Below, piece by piece: positions 56,623-64,000 of a DNA stretch of 64,000 nt (positions within the stretch are counted from its first letter, which is position 1; the number at the start of each line of letters is the position of its first letter). The DNA is from a bacterium (GTDB lineage Bacteria > Patescibacteriota > Gracilibacteria > UBA1369 > GCA-2718715). A program made the position numbers and the translations under genes. The stretch is taken from positions 1 through 64,000 of the forward strand of contig JABJGM010000005.1 of assembly GCA_018662325.1 (NCBI GenBank), given 5' to 3'. The notes below the pieces were generated by a model. It ran no database searches. It saw only the letters and a list, made by a program, of their open reading frames with translations, and was not told where the DNA came from.

Positions 56623-58953
56623 ATGCTAAGTAAAAACTATAGAAACTTAAAGCTTCAAGTCTACAATGAAAAAGAGGCAATAAATTTTGCAAACAATAAG
56701 TTAAAAACAAAACATTTCTTTTCTGTAAGAGGAATTCCAGTACCAAAACTTATGGGGATTTTCAAAAATAGAGAAGATGTTAATAAATTTGATTTTGCTA
56801 ATCTTAATAAAGATTTTGTCATAAAACCAAATCAGGGTGCAGAAGGAAAAGGAATAATACCATTCAAAGAAAGAAAAGGTGATAAGTTTATAACTATTTC
56901 AAATAAAGAGCTTACAACTAATGAATTAAAAAATCATATAATTAACATAACACAAGGTATTTATAACAACGGAAATAAAGATACAGCTTTTTTCGAACAA
57001 AGAATCAAAAATAGCCCAGAGTTAGAAGAAATCACCTACAAAGGACTTCCCGATGTAAGGGTTATTTGTTTTAATCAAATACCTGTAATGGCCATGTTAA
57101 GGGTTCCCACAAAAGAGTCAGATGGTAGAGCGAATCTTGCAGAAAATGCAATGGCAATTGGAATAAATTTGTCGAACGGGGAGCCAAGCTATTATTACTA
57201 CAATGGAAAAATAACTAAAAAAGACCCATTAAACAAAAACTCAATAAAAAGAGTACCTAATTTTATAAGGGTTCTACAGATAGCTGTTAAATGCTCTCAG
57301 CTGAGCAAACTTAAGCTTGCGGGGTGTGATATAGCATTTAATGAAAAAAACGAACCATGCTTGATAGAAATCAATGCTAGACCAGGTTTGAAAATTCAAC
57401 TAGCTAACAAAGACAGCCTAAAAGAAAGAATAAACAAAATCAAAGACTTAAAACCTAAATCAATTAATGAATCAATTGAAATTGCTATGTCGATCTTTGG
57501 TGATAGTTATAAGAAATTAGAATTTGAAAAAGAAAAAATCATAGGACTAGAAGAGAAAATAAAAATATTTAATGATCAAAAAATATTTATAGCGGATTGC
57601 AATATAAAACTATCTAACGATCAAAACTTTATAGATGAAGATTTACTTAGAAAAATGAATATAGGCGACAAAAAAAATCATACATTTAAAATAAGTCTAA
57701 AAGATGATACTCAAAACCTTGTTTTTTATAAATCTAAATTACAGGATTACGATATTTTACTAGGTAAAAATGCAGTACAAAACTTTTTAATAGATCCTAA
57801 GAAAATCAAACAAACAAAATTACCAAAATATAAAGCAACAAAAAACACAGCGTATATAACAAATATTCACAATTACGGAGAAATCGATCATGAAATTCAT
57901 GAAGTAGTAAAACAACTTGGTTTTAATAAAAAACTACAACCAATAAATTACATAGAAGAAGTTCAAAAATTCAAATTAGATCCAAATTCGAACCCAAAAT
58001 TCACCTATGAAGATCACACTGACCTAATTTATAAACTTGAAAACAAGATAGAAAAAATTAAAATTCCAGACACTAAAATAGGAAAAATATTTCAAGATAA
58101 AACTAAGGAGATAAAGCTAATGTTAAAATGTTTAGAATTCTTAGGTACTTCAGAGTTCACAAGCCATTTCTCTAAACTAACTCCAATCGTTCAAGAAAGT
58201 GAATCACTAAAAGCAAAACTTTATTTAGAAAATGATATAAAACCATTATTAAATTCAGGTAAAAAATATAATCAAAAAGAATTCATAAAATTATTTCAAG
58301 AAGTTTTAGATAAATATAAATTAAATTATAAAATTGAATTAGATAAAAACACATTAACAAGAATGAAAGTAACATCTAAGAAGAAAATTAAAATAAATGC
58401 TAACACACAAAAACTAACTGAAAACCAAGTAAAAAAACTAATTGCTCATGAAATTGAAACACATGCAATAACTTATCAAAATGGAAATCAACAACCATAT
58501 AAAATATTTAATTATGGTTTTGCAAACTATATAGAACTCCAAGAGGGATTAGCAATTTACAACCAAGAAAAAAAATTAGGAATTAAACATAATTATTTTG
58601 CTGCAAACAATTTCATAGGGAACAAAGTTGTATTAGAAAATTCATTTAAAGATGCATACGAAATTTTAAAAGAACAAAATATAATTAAAAATCCAATAAA
58701 TTTTATAGCAAGATGTAAAAAAGGGATTTCAAACACAAAGTTTAAAGGAGGAAACACAAAACAATTAGTCTATTTCAGAGGAGCATTAAAAGTCAGAGAT
58801 TTAATCGAAAGAAATCCAAATATAATAAAAATTCTATACTTAGGAAAAATTAATTTCAGCAGCATTCCAACATTAAAAAAAGCAGATTTTATAAATCAGA
58901 GAATAATTTTGCCAGAATTTTTAATCAACAAAGAAGAATCACCGAAGGAATAA
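56623..58953 (+). CDS. RimK-related ATP-grasp ligase, degenerate retropepsin-like segment and DUF1704/QEGLA HExxxH peptidase fusion (ORF from 56602)
   Basis: ATP-grasp 'LKTKHFFSVRGIPVPKLMGIF...FVIKPNQGAEGKGI...GCDIAFNEKNEPCLIEINARPGL'; middle 'DYDILLGKNAVQNFLIDP'; C-term 'HEIETHAITYQNGNQQPYKIF...ELQEGLAIYNQEK'. Confidence 0.85.
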   Translation: MLSKNYRNLKLQVYNEKEAINFANNKLKTKHFFSVRGIPVPKLMGIFKNREDVNKFDFANLNKDFVIKPNQGAEGKGIIPFKERKGDKFITISNKELTTNELKNHIINITQGIYNNGNKDTAFFEQRIKNSPELEEITYKGLPDVRVICFNQIPVMAMLRVPTKESDGRANLAENAMAIGINLSNGEPSYYYYNGKITKKDPLNKNSIKRVPNFIRVLQIAVKCSQLSKLKLAGCDIAFNEKNEPCLIEINARPGLKIQLANKDSLKERINKIKDLKPKSINESIEIAMSIFGDSYKKLEFEKEKIIGLEEKIKIFNDQKIFIADCNIKLSNDQNFIDEDLLRKMNIGDKKNHTFKISLKDDTQNLVFYKSKLQDYDILLGKNAVQNFLIDPKKIKQTKLPKYKATKNTAYITNIHNYGEIDHEIHEVVKQLGFNKKLQPINYIEEVQKFKLDPNSNPKFTYEDHTDLIYKLENKIEKIKIPDTKIGKIFQDKTKEIKLMLKCLEFLGTSEFTSHFSKLTPIVQESESLKAKLYLENDIKPLLNSGKKYNQKEFIKLFQEVLDKYKLNYKIELDKNTLTRMKVTSKKKIKINANTQKLTENQVKKLIAHEIETHAITYQNGNQQPYKIFNYGFANYIELQEGLAIYNQEKKLGIKHNYFAANNFIGNKVVLENSFKDAYEILKEQNIIKNPINFIARCKKGISNTKFKGGNTKQLVYFRGALKVRDLIERNPNIIKILYLGKINFSSIPTLKKADFINQRIILPEFLINKEESPKE

Positions 58954-59930
58954 AATTTAAACTGTTTTTCAATAGCATATTGATAAGCTGATTGCATTCT
59001 ATCTAAGCCCATAAAAGCTGAAACAAGTACAAACAAAGAAGATTTAGGTAAATGAAAATTTGTAATTAAAGCATCAATGCAAAAGTCTTTATAACCAGGC
59101 TTAATAAAAATATTAGTACGATTCGAACAAGGTTCAAATAAATTATCTTTAGAATTATACAAAGACTGAAGAAATCTTAATGATGTAGTTCCTACAGCAA
59201 CCATAAAAAAATTATTTTGCTTATAATAATTTAACTCATCCAAGGTAGATTGATCATATAACAAATCTTCATAATGCATAGAATGATTATTTAAATCATC
59301 AACATCAATAGGTTTAAATGTACCTAATGACACATGCAAAGTAACATTAACAAACTTATATTTTTCTTTAATACAATCAATCATCTCGCTAGAAAAATGT
59401 AATCCAGCAGTTGGAGCTGCAACAGAACCAGAGTTTTTAGAATAAACAGTTTGATAGTTTTCTCTATATTTATTTGGATTATCAGTTTTTATATAAGGAG
59501 GAAGGGGAGTATTACCATATTTCTCAAAAAAGTCTTCTAAAGAAATATCCAAGTTATTAATTCTGAATTCTCTTCTACCATCAATTAAAACATTAATAAC
59601 TTCTATTTGATAATTATTAAAAGTATAGATTTTTCCTAATTTAAATTTTTTTCCAGGTCTACAAATTGCAATAAAGGAATTATCTAAAGTTTTTTCGAGA
59701 AAGAAAATTTCTTTATTATCAAAGATCAATCTAGCTTGAACAACTTTAGTGTCATTAAAAATGAAAACTGTATTTTTAGGAAGAAATTTAAATAAATCCT
59801 TAAATTTAACATCTACTAAGTTATCATCTTTAACAACAAGCAGTTTAGATTCAGGTCTGTCAGAATAAGGTTCTTGAGAGACTAAATGACTTGGTAAATT
59901 AAAATCATAATCATTGATATCATTAGACAT
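58896..59930 (-). CDS. queA: S-adenosylmethionine:tRNA ribosyltransferase-isomerase
   Basis: 'DYDFNLPSHLVSQEPYSDRPESKLLV', 'VAAPTAGLHFSSEMI', 'VTLHVSLGTFKPI', 'MHYED', 'TNFHLPKSSLFVLVSAFMG'. Confidence 0.96.
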   Translation of the reverse strand: MSNDINDYDFNLPSHLVSQEPYSDRPESKLLVVKDDNLVDVKFKDLFKFLPKNTVFIFNDTKVVQARLIFDNKEIFFLEKTLDNSFIAICRPGKKFKLGKIYTFNNYQIEVINVLIDGRREFRINNLDISLEDFFEKYGNTPLPPYIKTDNPNKYRENYQTVYSKNSGSVAAPTAGLHFSSEMIDCIKEKYKFVNVTLHVSLGTFKPIDVDDLNNHSMHYEDLLYDQSTLDELNYYKQNNFFMVAVGTTSLRFLQSLYNSKDNLFEPCSNRTNIFIKPGYKDFCIDALITNFHLPKSSLFVLVSAFMGLDRMQSAYQYAIEKQFKFYSFGDSSLLIKNSGKIIL

Positions 59931-61056
59931 TCCAATCGGTTAAAAATTGAGAATCTTTTAGATTTTCAACTACGGTATCATTATATTTTAAAACAATCAA
60001 AGTCATATCATCAATTTGGACTGTTTTATTGGTAAAATCAGATAGATCTTTTGATATAGAAGAAAAAATATCTAAAGATGTATTCTGATGAGAATACTTT
60101 TTAACTAAGTCTGATAAATGATCTAAACCAAAAAGTTCACCATTCTCATTCATAGCCTCCGTAATACCATCCGAGTACAAACAAATAACATCACCTTTAC
60201 TTAAATTAATTTTTTTCTTCTCTGCAATACTTGAAATATCATCTGACATAGCTAATGCAATACCTCCAGCAGGCATAACTTCAGTTACACCCTCATCAGC
60301 TCTATAAATAATTATATGCTCATGGCCACATCCAGTATATTCAATATATTTATTCGAAGGAGAATACTGAAAAAACAAAGATGTCATAAACATAGTAGCA
60401 TTAACTCTAGGAGTTAATATATGATTAATATTTACAGCTACATCTTTACAATCAGGAAAGTCTGCCAAGAGGACGTCAAAAAGAGTACTCACCATCATCA
60501 TAATTAGTCCAGCGGGCGCACCATGGCCAGTAACGTCTCCTATATATAAAAAATACTCATCGTTTAATTCTCTTACAGCAAATGAATCTCCACCGATCTC
60601 TTCGGAAGGTCTTGTTTTACAAACTATATCAAAATTAGGAACAGAAGGAACAGACTTAGGTAATACAGATCTCTGAATAGAAGCTGCAACAGAAAGTTCT
60701 TCACTCATTCTCTCTTCTTCTTTGATAACAGATGAAATTTTTTTTAGATTAGCAGTAACATCATTAAAAAAGAAAGCTAAGAGACCAAATTCATCAGGCG
60801 TATATATCTTAATAGGAACAAAAGGTTTACCAGCTATAACGTTTGAAACTTGATCGATAATATAATCTAATTTGAGAACATATTTGAAATACAAAGAAAA
60901 ATTAACTAAAAGTAGACTTAACAAAGAGGTGTAAAAAAAATAATAATCAATAAAAAATTCTTGCTTATAAATGTAAAGCAAAACAAATGGTATCAAAACA
61001 ATTATTTGATAACTTAAAAATTTATAAAAGGATTTTGATCGAGTAAAAACAAACAT
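59923..61056 (-). CDS. Membrane SpoIIE/RsbU-type PP2C phosphatase
   Basis: Two N-terminal TM helices plus HAMP-like region; 'EELSVAASIQRSVLPKSVP', 'IGGDSFAVRELNDEYFLYIGDVTGHGAPAGLIMMMV', 'DVICLYSDGITEAMNENGELFG'. Confidence 0.92.
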   Translation of the reverse strand: MFVFTRSKSFYKFLSYQIIVLIPFVLLYIYKQEFFIDYYFFYTSLLSLLLVNFSLYFKYVLKLDYIIDQVSNVIAGKPFVPIKIYTPDEFGLLAFFFNDVTANLKKISSVIKEEERMSEELSVAASIQRSVLPKSVPSVPNFDIVCKTRPSEEIGGDSFAVRELNDEYFLYIGDVTGHGAPAGLIMMMVSTLFDVLLADFPDCKDVAVNINHILTPRVNATMFMTSLFFQYSPSNKYIEYTGCGHEHIIIYRADEGVTEVMPAGGIALAMSDDISSIAEKKKINLSKGDVICLYSDGITEAMNENGELFGLDHLSDLVKKYSHQNTSLDIFSSISKDLSDFTNKTVQIDDMTLIVLKYNDTVVENLKDSQFLTDWNV

Positions 61057-61412
61057 TATAATTGATTAATTATATCTTCTAATAATTCATGAATTGAAAT
61101 AATCTTTGTTAATCCTACGGCTTCAAAACAATCTAAAACTTGGGGTTGTGGTTTAAGTAAAAAAAGTTTTTGATTTTTAGACTCTAGAGCATAAAACAAA
61201 GACACCAAAAAACCTATACCTTCAGAATTAACATACTCAAAATATCTTAAATCAAATATTAAATAAGGATCAGTACAAGAGTTAATAAAATTATTTAGAG
61301 CGGGTTTTACATCATCAATGTTAGCTTTATCAAGTTTCCCTTTAAACTCTACAATTAAGTAAGGATCAGTTGAAATTTGTTTATCCAATACATTCAAATC
61401 AAGTTGTGACAT
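61056..61412 (-). CDS. STAS-domain anti-sigma factor antagonist-like protein
   Basis: 'FKGKLDKANIDDVKPALNNFI...LIFDLRYFEYVNSEGIGFLVSLFYALESKNQKLFLLKPQPQVLDCFEAVGL'. Confidence 0.88.
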   Translation of the reverse strand: MSQLDLNVLDKQISTDPYLIVEFKGKLDKANIDDVKPALNNFINSCTDPYLIFDLRYFEYVNSEGIGFLVSLFYALESKNQKLFLLKPQPQVLDCFEAVGLTKIISIHELLEDIINQL

Positions 61413-61445
61413 TATTAAAATTAAATCAATTTAATTATAAATCAA

Positions 61446-63641
61446 TTAAATGTTTTCTAAAACTGTATTCAGGAATAACACCTCATTCTGTCTACCAATA
61501 ATAGAATAAATATCTCTTAATTCAACTACATCTTCCTTAGATTGTGCATTTAAAAAATCAGATTGATAAATCCTATCATGGAAAAAGCTTAAGATTGTAT
61601 TTAAACTGTATTTTGAATCCAACATAGTCCAAATAGATCTAGAATGTTTTAATTCATCGAAAGTAACATGTTTACAGGCATAATAGATTCCTTTTTTATA
61701 GAGATTAAATAAAAATAAATTTAAAGGTGTTTTAATTTTCAAATTAAATTTATAATCAATTTTATTATTAATTAAAAACAACAAAAGATAAGAATGGTCC
61801 AGAGGATTCTGAGAAGAAAAAAGTTTAAATATATAACTATCTAACAAATCAACTTGAAACTTTTCAATTGCACACAAAGCATAATACTTTGATAAAGGCG
61901 ATAATATATCCCAATTATCTTTGTAAAATTTAACAAACATAGGATCATCAAAAGATGATAAAGTTTCATAAATAAGTTTAGCAGACGAATCTAAATTCAA
62001 TTTTGAAAGCTCACATAAAGATTGTTCAACTTCAAATCCAGCAAGTATTTTAAAACACAGTATTTCAGTCTTTAAATTCATATCTTTAGTAGATTGAAAA
62101 AGATGATTATATTTATTTAAAATAGCAGACTTGGTAATTGATAAGTCTTCAAGCTGGGAACGATGATCCTTTAAGATATTTCTAATTATTTTACAGGTTT
62201 TACGGTGATAATTTTTATTATCAAATAAATTTAAATAAGCATCAATATAATTAATATTTAATTGTTTATTTAAAATATATAAAATCTTTGAATAAACAGA
62301 ATGAGAAAGATCATTTTTAAGCAAGAAATCTGTTAAAAAAGGAATGTAACATGATTTGAAATTTTGCTCCAAGATGAAAAGAGCATTGATAATCTTAAAG
62401 TCAGAATTTGCCAATTTAATTTCATCCAATGGGTATTGATCGTATGCTGATTTAAACTTTAAGGCAAAATAAACTGAAAACAATAGGGCGATAATCATAA
62501 AGAAAGATAAATAAGCATAACTTGCAAATAAATTATAAGTGAGAAATATAAACCCAGACCCAAGAATTAAAGCTAAAGGACGGTAGTAAGATTCATTTAA
62601 TTCCATAAATCGAACTCTTGAATTGTGATCAAAAGCATAATAAGAACTATGATAAGCATTATAATGAAGTATATTCGACAATTCCTGATTAGTTTTAAGA
62701 ATTAAAGTAGACAAAAAATTAAAGTGAAAAAGACTTAAAAAACTCAAAAGAGCTAGAGTTATGGGGGAGACAAGCATACTTTTAACTACACCTAAAAATC
62801 TTAATATATGAGATGCAAGAAATAGCTGAAAGAAAATAGCTAATCCACCAAAAACAATATGATAAAAACCAAGTTCAATTGCAAAAGATGCATGATAATT
62901 CAAATCTAATAAATATAAATATTGAAATTCAAGAAAGACAAAAAACAAAACCTGAAAAAATACCACAAACTTAACTACGGACAATTTTGACTCAGAATCA
63001 GAATCCGTAGGACTTTCATTAAACTCAAATAAATGATTAAAATCCTGCTTTAAAGTTGAATTCTCGTGCAGAACAATAATAGGCAACAAGAAAGCAGAAA
63101 GAAAAGCACAAATAAAGAAAATACTCTCAAAAGTAAAATTATAAGCAAATAAAGATATAAACAAACCAGCTAAAATAACAGCAAGCGTTTCGCTAGCTTC
63201 AACAACTGGAAAAATTCTCGTAGACTGAATGGGACTAAAAAGATCTTCAACAAATAGATTCTTAGCTATTTTAATCTGATTTAGAATCAAAGAAAACGCA
63301 AGAAAAACACATGTTATAAATAATATCTGATGGGAACTAATAAAAGGTAAAATAAGAGTGAGGAGCGAAAACATTGAAACCAAAATTGAAAAAACCACAT
63401 TTAGTTTATATTTTGAAAAAATATTTTTAAACAAGAAATATCCCAAAATCATAGCAACACCATGAGTCAAAAATAAATTAACCAAAAACTGAAAGCTATA
63501 AACTTCAACAAAATAGATAATTAAAAAACTCCAACCAATCACAGTTAAGAACTTAACTACAAACGAAATGCATACACTAAACATCAAATCTGTGAATTCA
63601 GTTTCATATACATTAATCAGTCTTAAAATTCTATCTAACAC
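61446..63641 (-). CDS. Multi-TM transporter-like protein (MFS/NTT-like) with C-terminal helical-repeat-like region
   Basis: About 12 TM helices in the first ~400 aa, then a soluble alpha-helical region (~300 aa). Confidence 0.65.
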   Translation of the reverse strand: MLDRILRLINVYETEFTDLMFSVCISFVVKFLTVIGWSFLIIYFVEVYSFQFLVNLFLTHGVAMILGYFLFKNIFSKYKLNVVFSILVSMFSLLTLILPFISSHQILFITCVFLAFSLILNQIKIAKNLFVEDLFSPIQSTRIFPVVEASETLAVILAGLFISLFAYNFTFESIFFICAFLSAFLLPIIVLHENSTLKQDFNHLFEFNESPTDSDSESKLSVVKFVVFFQVLFFVFLEFQYLYLLDLNYHASFAIELGFYHIVFGGLAIFFQLFLASHILRFLGVVKSMLVSPITLALLSFLSLFHFNFLSTLILKTNQELSNILHYNAYHSSYYAFDHNSRVRFMELNESYYRPLALILGSGFIFLTYNLFASYAYLSFFMIIALLFSVYFALKFKSAYDQYPLDEIKLANSDFKIINALFILEQNFKSCYIPFLTDFLLKNDLSHSVYSKILYILNKQLNINYIDAYLNLFDNKNYHRKTCKIIRNILKDHRSQLEDLSITKSAILNKYNHLFQSTKDMNLKTEILCFKILAGFEVEQSLCELSKLNLDSSAKLIYETLSSFDDPMFVKFYKDNWDILSPLSKYYALCAIEKFQVDLLDSYIFKLFSSQNPLDHSYLLLFLINNKIDYKFNLKIKTPLNLFLFNLYKKGIYYACKHVTFDELKHSRSIWTMLDSKYSLNTILSFFHDRIYQSDFLNAQSKEDVVELRDIYSIIGRQNEVLFLNTVLENI

Positions 63642-63667
63642 TTAAATTGTTTAAATCTTTATATTAT

Positions 63668-63698
63668 ATCAAAAAAAAGCCACTAATAAAAGTGACTT
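63668..63698 (-). terminator. Terminator of tsf
   Basis: Minus strand AAAAGTCAC-ttttatta-GTGGCTTTTTTTT. Confidence 0.7.
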
Positions 63699-63725
63699 TT
63701 AATTAAAAAGCAGATAAAAAACTAA

Positions 63726-64000
63726 TTAAACAGCTAATATATTAAATTCTTTAACTTCTGCAGAATTTTCTTTAGCATATTGAGCTATAGTTTTATCAGG
63801 AGATACAACGTAATCTTGTGAAGTAAGAGAAATAGTATTTCTAAATTTAGCTTCTTTTCCTTTTAAGATATTATCCCAAATATTTTCTGGTTTACCAGCT
63901 TTTTGTAATTCATCATTCCAAAATTCTGACTCTTTAGCAATAATTTCGCTTGAAACATCTTCTGGATTTAAAAATTCAGGTCTAGTAGCACAAGAATGCA
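63726..64000 (-). CDS. tsf: Elongation factor Ts, C-terminal part (truncated by window end)
   Basis: Own translation of minus strand: '..CATRPEFLNPEDVSSEIIAKESEFWNDELQKAGKPENIWDNILKGKEAKFRNTISLTSQDYVVSPDKTIAQYAKENSAEVKEFNILAV*'. Confidence 0.88.
   Translation of the reverse strand, partial: HSCATRPEFLNPEDVSSEIIAKESEFWNDELQKAGKPENIWDNILKGKEAKFRNTISLTSQDYVVSPDKTIAQYAKENSAEVKEFNILAV

Noticed and set aside
59923-61412. Complete RsbU-RsbV-RsbW sigma-factor cascade
   Set aside because: No GHKL kinase or alternative sigma factor gene in the window; only phosphatase and STAS are supported.

Overview
AT-rich chromosomal window with compact, mostly minus-strand operons. It looks like a Candidate Phyla Radiation (Patescibacteria)-type bacterium using the standard bacterial code: TGA is a stop in several genes. 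The lineage is inferred from gene content only, because no 16S rRNA is present. The window opens with the 3' end of 23S rRNA and a 5S rRNA and ends inside tsf. It carries four tRNAs (Gln-TTG, His-GTG, Arg-TCT, Leu-TAG) and many housekeeping genes (lepA, rpmA, tig, rplS, rnhB, proS, infB, rpsA, clpC, ruvB, aspS, dnaE, queA). It also has envelope genes, including a dTDP-sugar cluster, a CsaB-like pyruvyl transferase, M23/SLH and 3D/PG-binding proteins, and VanW. No CRISPR array, transposase, integrase or phage module was seen. The most interesting items are: (1) a fused RimK-like ATP-grasp ligase, degenerate retropepsin-like segment and HExxxH/QEGLA (DUF1704, MATCAP-like) peptidase, next to a PKD-7TM protein; (2) a BolA, CGFS-glutaredoxin, DUF1858-HesB Fe-S mini-operon; (3) a three-gene block of large unrecognised proteins at 15.5-20.9 kb, with a candidate structured RNA at its 3' end; (4) a CIRCE operator overlapping the clpC -10 box; (5) a sigma-region-4/HARE-HTH-type regulator; (6) a SpoIIE/STAS/transporter-like operon with no kinase in the window. 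All family calls are by eye from motifs; no database search was run.
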